From Sediminibacterium soli (GTDB lineage: Bacteria; Bacteroidota; Bacteroidia; Chitinophagales; Chitinophagaceae), in the NCBI RefSeq assembly GCF_009939225.1, contig NZ_JAACJR010000008.1:617107-681106 (forward strand): a stretch of 64,000 nt of DNA. The letters are read 5' to 3'. How positions within the stretch are numbered: the stretch's first letter is position 1; each line of letters begins with the position of its first letter. The position numbers and the translations under genes are program-made. The notes beneath the pieces were generated by a model that saw nothing but the letters and a program-made list of their open reading frames with translations, did no database searches and was not told the origin of the DNA. Below are positions 25,600-33,963 of the stretch, one piece after another.

Positions 25600-26877
25600 T
25601 TATTGTTTCAGCCTGATCTTTACTGCATTGGCATGCGCATCCAGTCCTTCGGCCTCGGCCATGCTGATCACTGTATTACCGAGCAGTTGCAGTCCCTCTT
25701 CGGTCAATCGCTGGTAAGTGATTTTTTTTACAAACGAATCCACGCTTACGCCGCTGTAGGCCCGGGCAAAACCATTGGTAGGGAGCGTATGGTTGGTGCC
25801 GCTTGCATAATCGCCCGCGCTTTCGGGCGAATAATGACCCAGGAATACCGATCCCGCATTGGTGATCTTACCCGCGATGGCTTCGTCATCCGCGCAGGCT
25901 ATGATCAGGTGTTCCGCCGCATAATCGTTGACCAGTTCGATCGCTTCTTCCAGGGTGTTGAGCAGGATGGCCTGGCTATTCTCCAGCGCTTTTTGCGCAA
26001 TGTCTTTTCTCGGCAATAGAGCCAGCTGCCGCTGCAGTTCGGTTTTTGTTTTCTCGATGAGCGCCCCGTCTGTGGACACCAGCAATACCTGGCTGTCTGC
26101 TCCGTGCTCGGCCTGGCTTAACAGGTCGGCGGCAATAAATGCGGGGCTGGCCGTGGCATCGGCGAGCACACATACCTCGCTTGGTCCGGCGGGCATATCG
26201 ATGGCGATGCCTTCCTGCTGCACCAGTTGCTTGGCGCAGGTTACGTACTGGTTTCCGGGACCGAATATTTTAAACACACGCGGCACTGTTTCCGTACCAT
26301 AGGCCATCGCTGCAATGGCCTGCACACCGCCTATCCTGTACACGCGATGAATACCCGTGAGCCGGGCGGCAAACAGTATGGCGGGATGCACATTGCCGGT
26401 ATGATCAGGCGGTGTACACAACACCACTTCCCTGCAGCCCGCGATCTTTGCCGGTATACCCAGCATCAGCACCGTTGAAAACAATGGCGCGGTGCCTCCG
26501 GGTATATACAAACCCACTTTTTCAATCCCGATGCTTTTACGCCAGCAACGCACACCCGCCATGGTCTCTATAGGTTCTTCGTTCCTGAGTTGCTGCTGGT
26601 GAAACCGGCGGATATTATCTGCAGCGCAGGTGATGGCGTTTGCCAGATCCGGTGAGAGGCTGTTTACGGCCTGTTCCATTTCGGTCTCTGATACCAGGAA
26701 ATCGTTTACCGAGATCCGGTCAAATTTCTGTCCCAGTTCGCGTACCGCCGCATCGCCGCGTTTGCGCACTTCGCCGAGCAAGCCGCTTACCGTTTCTTTC
26801 AGGCTGGTTGCATCGATAGAGGGACGTTCCAGCAAAGCGGCCCATGCCGCCCGCGATGGATTTTGTATTGTTTTCAT
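25600..26877 (-). CDS. hisD: histidinol dehydrogenase
   Basis: 425-residue zinc and NAD enzyme for the last two oxidations to histidine. YIPGGTAPLFSTVLM, the signature around PAGPSEVCVLAD, LLSQAEHGADSQ with the zinc ligands Gln and His, and AAEHLIIAC with the catalytic Glu-His pair are visible. ATG at 26875-26877, 21 bases after hisG. Confidence 0.98.
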   Translation of the reverse strand: MKTIQNPSRAAWAALLERPSIDATSLKETVSGLLGEVRKRGDAAVRELGQKFDRISVNDFLVSETEMEQAVNSLSPDLANAITCAADNIRRFHQQQLRNEEPIETMAGVRCWRKSIGIEKVGLYIPGGTAPLFSTVLMLGIPAKIAGCREVVLCTPPDHTGNVHPAILFAARLTGIHRVYRIGGVQAIAAMAYGTETVPRVFKIFGPGNQYVTCAKQLVQQEGIAIDMPAGPSEVCVLADATASPAFIAADLLSQAEHGADSQVLLVSTDGALIEKTKTELQRQLALLPRKDIAQKALENSQAILLNTLEEAIELVNDYAAEHLIIACADDEAIAGKITNAGSVFLGHYSPESAGDYASGTNHTLPTNGFARAYSGVSVDSFVKKITYQRLTEEGLQLLGNTVISMAEAEGLDAHANAVKIRLKQ

Positions 26878-26898
26878 CGGCTTCGGTTTGCCCGGAAT

Positions 26899-27774
26899 TT
26901 ATACGATCATTTTTTCGATAGGCACCACCAGTATGCCCTGTGCGCCTGCCGCTTTCAGCTGTTCGATGATGTTCCAGAAATCGTTTTCATTGAGCACACT
27001 GTGCACGCTGCTCCAGCCTTTGTCTGCCAGCGGCAATACCGTAGGGCTCTTCATGCCGGGTAACAGGCCGATGATCTGATCCAGTTTGTCGTTGGGCGCG
27101 TTCAGCAGGATGTATTTGTTGTTCTTTGCTTTTTTCACCGACTGTATCCGGAACAGGAGCCGGTTCAGCAGTTGCTGTTTGTCGGCCGTGAGCGACTGGT
27201 TCCTGATCAGCACGGCCTGTGACTGCAGGATGGTTTCCACTTCTTTGAGCCCGTTCATAAACAGCGTGGAACCGCTGCTGACCAGGTCGCAGATGGCATC
27301 GGCCAGCCCGATGCCCGGTGCAATTTCAACGCTGCCGCTGATCTCGTGGATTTCGGCGCTGACGCCTTTTTCTTTCAGGAAATGTTCCACGATCACCGGG
27401 TAACTGGTGGCGATGCGCTTGCCCGAAAGAAATGAAGCCTCCGAATAGGTTTCGTTTTTCCTTATGGCAATACTGAGACGGCATTTCCCGAATCCGAGTT
27501 TTTCCACCACGTCCACTTTCTTTTTTTTCTCGTACACCACGTTCTCGCCCACAAATCCGATATCAGCCACAGCATCTTCCACGTACTGCGGAATATCATC
27601 GTCCCTGAGAAAATACACTTCAAGGGGAAAATTGCTGGCATCGGCCTTGAGTTTGTTCACGCCGTTGCTGATGTCTATGCCGCATTCCTTCAGCAATTTG
27701 ATAGAGTCTTCGTGCAGGCGACCGCTTTTCTGGATCGCGAGCTTTAGTTTGGGGCTGTTGGTAACCTGTTCCAT
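26899..27774 (-). CDS. hisG: ATP phosphoribosyltransferase, long form
   Basis: 291-residue HisG of the long type, with the two catalytic lobes (about 1-215: LKLAIQKSGRLHEDS, DIGFVGENV, ISGSVEIAPGIGLADAICDLVSSGSTL in part) and a C-terminal regulatory domain (about 220-291) that binds histidine. It commits PRPP and ATP to histidine and should be feedback inhibited, needing no HisZ. First structural gene of the his unit, directly behind the hisL attenuator. Confidence 0.98.
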   Translation of the reverse strand: MEQVTNSPKLKLAIQKSGRLHEDSIKLLKECGIDISNGVNKLKADASNFPLEVYFLRDDDIPQYVEDAVADIGFVGENVVYEKKKKVDVVEKLGFGKCRLSIAIRKNETYSEASFLSGKRIATSYPVIVEHFLKEKGVSAEIHEISGSVEIAPGIGLADAICDLVSSGSTLFMNGLKEVETILQSQAVLIRNQSLTADKQQLLNRLLFRIQSVKKAKNNKYILLNAPNDKLDQIIGLLPGMKSPTVLPLADKGWSSVHSVLNENDFWNIIEQLKAAGAQGILVVPIEKMIV

Positions 27775-27797
27775 ATACTTATATTGATCAAAAAATA

Positions 27798-27821
27798 AGG
27801 GCCTACCTTCCGGTAAGCCCT
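27798..27821 (-). terminator. his attenuator: intrinsic terminator upstream of hisG
   Basis: On the minus strand AGGGCTTACC (27821-27812) and GGTAGGCCCT (27807-27798) form a 10-base-pair stem with one G-U pair and a GGAA tetraloop, followed by TATTTTTTGATC. It sits between hisL and hisG. Its 5' arm can instead be captured by GGTAGGCT at 27861-27854. Confidence 0.9.
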
Positions 27822-27861
27822 CAATGTTTTATAAAACCAGCACAAAACACCGCAGCCTACC
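27812..27861 (-). promoter_or_regulatory. his antiterminator pairing (27854-27861 with the terminator 5' arm)
   Basis: The leader segment GGTAGGCT (27861 to 27854, overlapping the hisL stop codon) can pair over 8 positions, two of them G-U, with GGCTTACC of the terminator 5' arm. A competing small hairpin TACCC-ATC-GGGTA (27858-27870) hides the same segment and acts as the 1:2 structure. A ribosome stalled in the His run leaves the segment exposed; a ribosome at the stop codon covers it. Confidence 0.78.
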
Positions 27862-27907
27862 CGATGGGTAAGATATGATGGTGGTGTGTATGTGCGAATT
27901 GTCTCAT
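27857..27907 (-). CDS. hisL: his operon leader peptide with five His codons
   Basis: A 16-codon frame from ATG (27905-27907) to TAG (27857-27859) encodes MRQFAHTHHHHILPIG. Codons 6 and 8-11 are His (CAT, CAC, CAC, CAT, CAT; run at 27875-27886). It is followed by an antiterminator segment and an intrinsic terminator before hisG, the arrangement of a histidine transcription attenuator. The frame is open upstream, but that stretch contains the promoter, which fixes the start at this ATG. Confidence 0.93.
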   Translation of the reverse strand: MRQFAHTHHHHILPIG

Positions 27908-27914
27908 TTCGGAG

Positions 27915-27946
27915 CAAAAGTAAGCCGGGCTGTCTTTCCACGCAAA
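27915..27946 (-). promoter_or_regulatory. his operon promoter (TTTG-N20-TACTTTTG)
   Basis: On the minus strand a TTTG -33 element (27943-27946) is followed after 20 bases by a perfect TAnnTTTG box, TACTTTTG (27915-27922), and after 7 bases by the hisL ATG. The geometry equals that of the trp promoter to the base. The transcript should begin at or within a few bases of the ATG. Confidence 0.85.
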
Positions 27947-28019
27947 TTTTTTTCCGCTTCGCCGAATGCGCCGGACCTCTGCCGGATTTATGAGTATCTT
28001 CCGCCGATAAAGCCTTGCC

Positions 28020-28796
28020 ATGAAAACAATCCCGTTAATTCTGCTGGTTCTTTGCTTTTCCAGCTTTTTATCCGCGCAGAACAAAAGAAAACTGGTATGG
28101 AGCGATGAGTTCGGTTATACCGGGTTGCCCGACTCTGCAAAATGGCGGTATGATGTTGGCGGGCACGGCTGGGGCAACAACGAATTGCAATACTACACCC
28201 ATGCCAGAACGGAAAATGCCCGGGTGGAGAACGGTCACCTGGTTATCGAAGCAAGAAAAGAAAACAGGGAGAACCGGGAATACACGTCTGCCCGGCTTAC
28301 CACCAAGGGCAGGGGCGACTGGCTGTATGGCCGTATCGATGTACGCGCCAAACTCCCGAAAGGCGTAGGCACCTGGCCGGCGATCTGGATGCTTGGCTCA
28401 AGAACACCGATGAAATGGCCTGACGACGGCGAGATAGACATCATGGAGCATGTTGGTTACGACCAGGGCATGGTGCATGCATCGGTGCACTGCAGGAAAT
28501 ATTTTCACAGCATCGGCACCCAGAAAACGGCAAAGACAGAGGTTCCCGACTGCAGTGAAACATTCCATGTGTATTCGCTCGACTGGGATGCAGAAAACAT
28601 TACCATGCTGATAGACGACAAGCCTTATTTCAGCTTTAAGAACGAGCACAGCGATGCAACCGCCTGGCCGTTCGACAAACCTTTTCACCTGCTGCTGAAT
28701 ATCGCGGTCGGCGGCGGCTGGGGCGGACAGAAAGGCGTGGACCCCGCTGTATATCCCCAGCAGATGCTGGTAGACTATGTACGGGTTTACCAGTAG
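28020..28796 (+). CDS. glycoside hydrolase family 16 (laminarinase-type beta-glucanase)
   Basis: 258 residues, signal peptide MKTIPLILLVLCFSSFLSAQ, then a single GH16 jelly-roll. KLVWSDEF at the start, GWGNNELQYYT, the catalytic bulge motif GEIDIMEHVG near residues 137-146 (nucleophile and acid/base Glu), HVYSLDWDAENI and VGGGWGG are typical of beta-1,3-glucanases. Probably secreted or periplasmic. Divergent from hisL; the next gene downstream is an S9 peptidase 99 bases away. Confidence 0.93.
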   Translation: MKTIPLILLVLCFSSFLSAQNKRKLVWSDEFGYTGLPDSAKWRYDVGGHGWGNNELQYYTHARTENARVENGHLVIEARKENRENREYTSARLTTKGRGDWLYGRIDVRAKLPKGVGTWPAIWMLGSRTPMKWPDDGEIDIMEHVGYDQGMVHASVHCRKYFHSIGTQKTAKTEVPDCSETFHVYSLDWDAENITMLIDDKPYFSFKNEHSDATAWPFDKPFHLLLNIAVGGGWGGQKGVDPAVYPQQMLVDYVRVYQ

Positions 28797-28895
28797 TAGC
28801 CGGAGGAATTGGGATTTCTGTGTTGTGAACCCGGGATCAGGGAGTTTGTCATCCGCCAATCCGTAATTCGCAAAGCGATCCAAAACACCAACCAT

Positions 28896-31313
28896 ATGAA
28901 CATGAAAAAACTGCTGCTTGCTGTCTTGCTATCCGGGTATGTATTTGCGGTACCTGCGCAGGACGCGATCGGATACCAGTTGCCTCCGAAAGACATAGCG
29001 GACCTGCTCCTGGCCAAACCCACACCCGGGGTAAGCATAGACCGCAAAGGGGAGTGGATCCTGCTGATGGAACGAAACTCCTACCCTGCCGTGGAAGAAC
29101 TGGGTCAGCCCGAACTGCGTATCGCCGGTATGCGGCTGAACCCGAATAATTTTTCGCCCAGCCGCCAGGGTTATACCAGCAATTTTACGCTGAAACATAC
29201 CAAAAGTGGGAAAGAATACAGGATCACCGGTTTGCCTGCGGCGATGATGGCCGGCAGTGTAAGCTGGAGCCCTTCCGAGAAAAAGATCGCTTTCACCAAC
29301 AGCACCGGCTCGCGCATCGACCTGTATACGATCGATATCGCCACGCAGAAAGCGGCGAAGATCAGCAAACAGCCGCTGAATGCCGTGCTGGGGCAGGCTT
29401 ATACCTGGGTTGACGATCATACCCTTCTTTACAAAGCGGCCACACAACCCTCCTCGGGCGCTGCCAGGCGCCCTATTACGCCGAAAGGACCCACCATGCA
29501 ACAGAACCTGGGCAAGACCGCGCCCAGCGTTACTTACCAGGACCTGATCAAATCGCCTTACGATGAACAGCTGTTCGAGTTTTATGCCACTGCACAGCTG
29601 GTACAGCATACCAACGGCGTGGAGACCGCTATCGGCAAACCGGGTATGCTCGCTTCTTTCCAGTTATCGCCGGATAAAAAATACCTGCTTACGCGCACCA
29701 TTCACAGACCTTTCTCTTACCTGGTGACGGCGCAGGGTTTTCCCGCTGTGATCGCGGTAACGGACAGGAGCGGAAAAATAGTAAAGACCCTTGCCGATCT
29801 GCCCTCTTCCGAAGGCACGCCGTCGGGTTACGATAATGTACAGGACAAGCCCCGTGGTTTTGACTGGCGCGACGATGAGCCCGCCACCGTTGTATGGGTT
29901 ACACCGCTTGACAGCGGCCTGATCAAAAAACAGGTACCGTACCATGATGCCATGTACGCCCTAAGCGCGCCATTTACAGGCGCAGAAAAAGAACTGTTCA
30001 AAACCAGGTGGCGTATGGGCGGTATCACCTGGGGCGATGCCAGTATGGCACTGGTAACGGAGAACTCGCGCACGCGGCAAATGATCCGGGTGAGCCGCTA
30101 TAACAGCCATACCGGCGCTATGGAAACACTTTGGGAGCGCAGCACCAACGATGCCTATAACCACCCGGGCATTCCGGTGACCGCCAAAAACAAATACGAA
30201 AAGGATGTGCTGCAGTTAACGGATAACGGAACAAAACTGCTGATGAACAATACAACAGGCGCTTCGCCGGATGGCGACCGTCCTTTTCTTGCCAAATTCG
30301 ACCTGGCGGCAAAAAAGAACGATATCGTATGGCGATGCGCAAAGGGCAGCTATGAAACTGTTACCGATGTGCTGAATGCAGACAGCCTGATACTGATCAC
30401 CCGCAGGGAATCGCAGAAAGATGCGCCCAATTATTACCTGGTACACCTTCGTTCGCAGGTAATGGACCAGCCGCTTACCGCTTTCACCAATCCCTATCCT
30501 CAGCTGGAAGGTGTGACCAAAGAAAAGATCCGATACAAAAGAGCCGATGGTGTTGACCTTACCGGTGATCTGTACCTGCCCAAAGGCTATAACAGGGAAA
30601 AAGACGGTCCGCTGCCCATGATCATCTGGGCCTACCCGCGCGAGTTCAACAGCGCGGCCGATGCGGCACAGGTCAGGGGAAGCCAGTACCGGTTTACCAC
30701 CATCAGCTGGGGATCACCCGTTTTTTACGTAACACAGGGCTATGCCGTTCTCGACAACGCAGAAATGCCGATCGTTGCCACCGCCGCCGAAAAACGCCCC
30801 AACGACGATTTTGTACACCAGCTGCAGCTTAATGCAGAAGCGGCGATCGACAAGCTGTCGTCTATGGGTGTGGGCGACAGAAACCGGGCAGCCGTTGGCG
30901 GTCATAGCTATGGCGCTTTTATGACGGCCAACCTGCTGGCGCATACCCATCTTTTTAAAGCCGGCATCGCCAGAAGCGGCGCTTATAACCGCACACTGAC
31001 TCCTTTCGGTTTCCAGAACGAAGACCGCACGTACTGGCAGGCCCCGCAGTTGTATTACGAGATGAGCCCGTTCAGCTATGCAGACAAGATCAAAACGCCC
31101 ATACTGCTGATACACGGCGAGGCCGATGACAATACAGGCACCTACCCCATCAACAGCGAACGTTTATATGCCGCCATCAAAGGTCATGGAGGAACCGTTC
31201 GTTTTGTTTACCTGCCCTACGAAGCCCACAGCTACCGCGGCAGGGAAAACCTGCTGCATATGCTCTGGGAACAGAACGAATGGTTGAAGCGGTATGTGAA
31301 GGGGGGATTGTGA
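28896..31313 (+). CDS. S9 family (prolyl oligopeptidase) serine peptidase, exported
   Basis: 805 residues with a signal peptide (MNMKKLLLAVLLSGYVFAVPAQ), a long beta-propeller-like N-terminal part and a C-terminal alpha/beta hydrolase domain. The nucleophile serine is in VGGHSYGAFM near residue 670; the acid is probably in LLIHGEADDNTGT and the base histidine in LPYEAHSYRGREN. Cleaves short peptides in the periplasm or at the surface. The frame is open 29 codons upstream, but the ATG at 28896 gives a proper signal peptide; the next ATG at 28902 is also possible. Confidence 0.9.
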   Translation: MNMKKLLLAVLLSGYVFAVPAQDAIGYQLPPKDIADLLLAKPTPGVSIDRKGEWILLMERNSYPAVEELGQPELRIAGMRLNPNNFSPSRQGYTSNFTLKHTKSGKEYRITGLPAAMMAGSVSWSPSEKKIAFTNSTGSRIDLYTIDIATQKAAKISKQPLNAVLGQAYTWVDDHTLLYKAATQPSSGAARRPITPKGPTMQQNLGKTAPSVTYQDLIKSPYDEQLFEFYATAQLVQHTNGVETAIGKPGMLASFQLSPDKKYLLTRTIHRPFSYLVTAQGFPAVIAVTDRSGKIVKTLADLPSSEGTPSGYDNVQDKPRGFDWRDDEPATVVWVTPLDSGLIKKQVPYHDAMYALSAPFTGAEKELFKTRWRMGGITWGDASMALVTENSRTRQMIRVSRYNSHTGAMETLWERSTNDAYNHPGIPVTAKNKYEKDVLQLTDNGTKLLMNNTTGASPDGDRPFLAKFDLAAKKNDIVWRCAKGSYETVTDVLNADSLILITRRESQKDAPNYYLVHLRSQVMDQPLTAFTNPYPQLEGVTKEKIRYKRADGVDLTGDLYLPKGYNREKDGPLPMIIWAYPREFNSAADAAQVRGSQYRFTTISWGSPVFYVTQGYAVLDNAEMPIVATAAEKRPNDDFVHQLQLNAEAAIDKLSSMGVGDRNRAAVGGHSYGAFMTANLLAHTHLFKAGIARSGAYNRTLTPFGFQNEDRTYWQAPQLYYEMSPFSYADKIKTPILLIHGEADDNTGTYPINSERLYAAIKGHGGTVRFVYLPYEAHSYRGRENLLHMLWEQNEWLKRYVKGGL

Positions 31314-31360
31314 GACGTGAGTTGGCGTGAGGGGGGAGACGATAGATATGAATTGATTTA

Positions 31361-31407
31361 AAAAAAGTAGAGACGCTCGTGTAGGTAACGGGCGTCTCTA
31401 CTTTTTT
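31361..31407. terminator. bidirectional intrinsic terminator
   Basis: AAAAAAGTAGAGACGC (31361-31376) and GCGTCTCTACTTTTTT (31392-31407) form a perfect 16-base-pair stem with A and T tracts on the two sides. It lies between the convergent S9 peptidase and TlpA-like genes and can stop transcription from both. Confidence 0.9.
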
Positions 31408-31437
31408 ATTTGCCGAAAAACGGGAACCATTTTCTAC

Positions 31438-31465
31438 GTCTGACGATTCACGTCTCACGATTCAC
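31438..31465 (+). repeat. TCTCACG-family repeat unit
   Basis: CGTCTGACGATTCACGTCTC followed by ACGATTCA. It matches the units at 3469-3499 and 4211-4247, with an inverted short copy at 31312-31321 on the other side of the terminator hairpin. Small dispersed intergenic repeat. Confidence 0.5.
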
Positions 31466-31471
31466 ATTCCC

Positions 31472-32692
31472 TCAATTTCCTTCCTTCAGCAGCCTGTCAA
31501 CGGTTGCAGCGAAGTCTTTTTTCAGGGCCTCGTAGTGCTCGCCTGTGCCGGGGCCTTCGAAGCCGGCATGCAGTTTGGCTACACGACCCTTCCTGTCGAG
31601 GAAGATGGTGGACGGAAATGATTTGATGGGGGTTAGCTGCGGCAATGTTTTTTCGGTGCGCAATGAATCCGTAACCGTAACACCCGTATTCAGCAGGGTA
31701 TATTTTACCTGGAACCGGTCTTTGAATTTCTGAATGCTTTTTCTCGATCTTTCCCAATCGGTGGAATACTCGTACGCAAGACCGATCACTTCCACGCCAC
31801 GCTGTCTGTTTCTGTTGTAGAACTCGCTGAGAAAAGCTGTCTCGTCCATACAGTTAGGACACCAGGAGCCCATGATCTGCACAATCACCACTTTATTCCT
31901 GAATTTGGGATCATTGATCGAGACCATTTTACCAGTCAGGTCACGGAAACGGAAATTCAGTTTGCTCTCGCCGTCTTTGAGATGCATGGCGGCCAGGTCG
32001 GGCAGACTGGCATCGGGATTTTTCACAGCCTCCCAGGGCTGCACGCTGGTGGCGCCGGAATAAAACAGACCGCCGCTTATTTTTTGATCGCTTTCCACTT
32101 TTGCGGTGAACAGGAAGGCATGCGACCCGTCGAATGTAGACAGCCGCAAACTGTCTCCATCAAGCACACCCGACAGGTACCGGTAATCGCCGGTGGGTGT
32201 AAGTACGGTGCCGCGCAGAGTGTTGCCTTTCTGCTGCCATTCGCCAACAGCCGGTGCGTTGTTATGGGTAAAACTGACCGACCAGCGGCCGCTGATATCC
32301 GTTATGGCCCGTGCCGTTTCTTCCGGTGGAAGCGACTGCTGTGTGGCTGCTGTAAAAGGCATTACCTGCTGTTTTACCGAGCCTTCCTTGATCCACACAC
32401 CCTGCCACTGCGTCGGAGACAGTTTCCTTACGCGGAACCGGGATTCAAACACGGGCATCTCGATAAACAGCGAATCCTTACGATGCACCAGTTTGTCTAC
32501 CCGCAACCGTTCATTTGCGTTGATGATGTACAATACCTGCTTTCCGTTTTCCGAACGGATATCGAAATGAAAATGGATGGATTTTCCGTCTTCCCGTAAT
32601 AAAGACCCGCGCCAGGGACCTGTTTGCTGCGCCTGCACGCCCCCCAAACCTGCCAGTACTACCGCAAGAACCATTGAAATATATTTCCGCAT
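31472..32692 (-). CDS. exported TlpA-like thioredoxin-fold protein
   Basis: 406 residues, signal peptide MRKYISMVLAVVLAGLGGVQA, a beta-rich N-terminal region of about 230 residues and a C-terminal thioredoxin domain with the redox site GSWCPNCMDETAFL near residue 276. VIVQIMGSWCPNC and the later FPSTIFLDRKGRVAKLH with the cis-proline strand are as in TlpA. Probably a periplasmic disulfide reductase. It is unrelated in its N-terminal part to the DUF4369-type protein at 8821-9900. Confidence 0.87.
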   Translation of the reverse strand: MRKYISMVLAVVLAGLGGVQAQQTGPWRGSLLREDGKSIHFHFDIRSENGKQVLYIINANERLRVDKLVHRKDSLFIEMPVFESRFRVRKLSPTQWQGVWIKEGSVKQQVMPFTAATQQSLPPEETARAITDISGRWSVSFTHNNAPAVGEWQQKGNTLRGTVLTPTGDYRYLSGVLDGDSLRLSTFDGSHAFLFTAKVESDQKISGGLFYSGATSVQPWEAVKNPDASLPDLAAMHLKDGESKLNFRFRDLTGKMVSINDPKFRNKVVIVQIMGSWCPNCMDETAFLSEFYNRNRQRGVEVIGLAYEYSTDWERSRKSIQKFKDRFQVKYTLLNTGVTVTDSLRTEKTLPQLTPIKSFPSTIFLDRKGRVAKLHAGFEGPGTGEHYEALKKDFAATVDRLLKEGN

Positions 32693-32826
32693 CTGCTGTT
32701 TTTACACAAAGTTACGGATAGTCTACTGGTTGTATCGGTTATTAACATCTCTGTCACGAATGCCCACTCCGGATTTTGCCCTTTGAATTTTGCCTTATAA
32801 CTTAGGAGTCCATCAATCCGACCACC

Positions 32827-33942
32827 ATGCGATCATTGCTTGCTGCCATTGCCTGTACCTGCCTGTTTACTGCAAAAGCCCAGGAATACCATCTTTTCGT
32901 GGGAACCTACACTACCGGCGAAAGCAAAGGCATCTATGTATACAAATTCAACGCCGCCAATGGCAGGTTCAGCTGGGTGAGCAGTACCGATAGCTGCACC
33001 AATCCATCCTACCTGGCGCTATCGCCCGATGGCAACCACCTGTATGCCGTAAATGAGACCAACAAACAGCAGCCCGGGCGGGTAAGCGCTTTCGCATTTG
33101 ACAAAACAACGGGAAAACTCTCCCTGCTCAACCAGCAGTTAAGCGGTGGCGACGATCCGTGTTTCGTCACCACTGATAAAAAAGGCAAATGGGTGGTTGT
33201 GGGCAATTACAGCGGCGGTAACCTTGCCGCCCTGCCTGTCAGGCCAGACGGATCGCTGGCGCCTTACGCGCAGCTGATACAGCATACCGGCAGCGGTGCC
33301 AACAAAGCCCGGCAGGAAAAAGCGCATGTACATGCCACTTTCTTTTCACCCGACGGGCAATATGTATTCGCACCCGATCTGGGCATGGATAAAGTAATGG
33401 GCTACCGGTTCCGTTCTTCTGCAGCACAACCGCTGAGTCCCGCCATACCGGCTTTTACGCCAACAGCGCCGGGCAGCGGACCAAGACACCTTGTCTTTCA
33501 TCCGAAAAAAAATTATGTTTATCTGGTAGAAGAACTGACCGGTACGGTTGCTGTATTCATTTATAGAGGCAGTGCCTTAAAACCGGTACAAACCATTGCA
33601 ACGCATCCTGCGGATTTCAAAGGACAGCCCGGCAGCGCCGATATACATGTTTCTCCGGATGGAAAATTCCTGTATGCCTCCAATCGCGGCGATGAGAATA
33701 ACCTGGCGATATTTTCCATTGGCAATGACGGCAAACTGACTACCGTGGGTTACCAGTCTGTGCTGGGTATGCAGCCCCGCAATTTTATCATCGATCCAAC
33801 GGGCAGGTATTTACTGGTGGCCAATCAGAAAACCAGCAATATCGTGGTATTCAGCAGGGACAGGAAAACGGGAAAATTACAGGCCTTACCCGAGCAGATC
33901 AAAGTACCCAACCCGGTATGTCTGAAACTGCTGGCCGATTGA
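32827..33942 (+). CDS. lactonase family protein (6-phosphogluconolactonase/YbhE-like seven-bladed propeller), exported
   Basis: 371 residues with a signal peptide (MRSLLAAIACTCLFTAKA) and a beta-propeller of the YbhE/carboxy-cis,cis-muconate cyclase group: LFVGTYTTGESKGIYVYKF, PSYLALSPDGNHLYAVNE, HATFFSPDGQYVFAPDLG, GPRHLVFHPKKNYVYLVEE, ADIHVSPDGKFLYASNRG and a final PTGRYLLVANQ blade. Export argues against a pentose phosphate role and for hydrolysis of sugar lactones, perhaps products of periplasmic sugar dehydrogenases. Followed after 21 bases by the MFS gene. Confidence 0.87.
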   Translation: MRSLLAAIACTCLFTAKAQEYHLFVGTYTTGESKGIYVYKFNAANGRFSWVSSTDSCTNPSYLALSPDGNHLYAVNETNKQQPGRVSAFAFDKTTGKLSLLNQQLSGGDDPCFVTTDKKGKWVVVGNYSGGNLAALPVRPDGSLAPYAQLIQHTGSGANKARQEKAHVHATFFSPDGQYVFAPDLGMDKVMGYRFRSSAAQPLSPAIPAFTPTAPGSGPRHLVFHPKKNYVYLVEELTGTVAVFIYRGSALKPVQTIATHPADFKGQPGSADIHVSPDGKFLYASNRGDENNLAIFSIGNDGKLTTVGYQSVLGMQPRNFIIDPTGRYLLVANQKTSNIVVFSRDRKTGKLQALPEQIKVPNPVCLKLLAD

Positions 33943-33963
33943 TTCACCATTAAACAAAGCCTT

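Noticed and set aside
27908..28084. Longer frame upstream of hisL in the same phase
   Set aside because: It runs through the his promoter (TTTG-N20-TACTTTTG), so those codons cannot be in the transcript.
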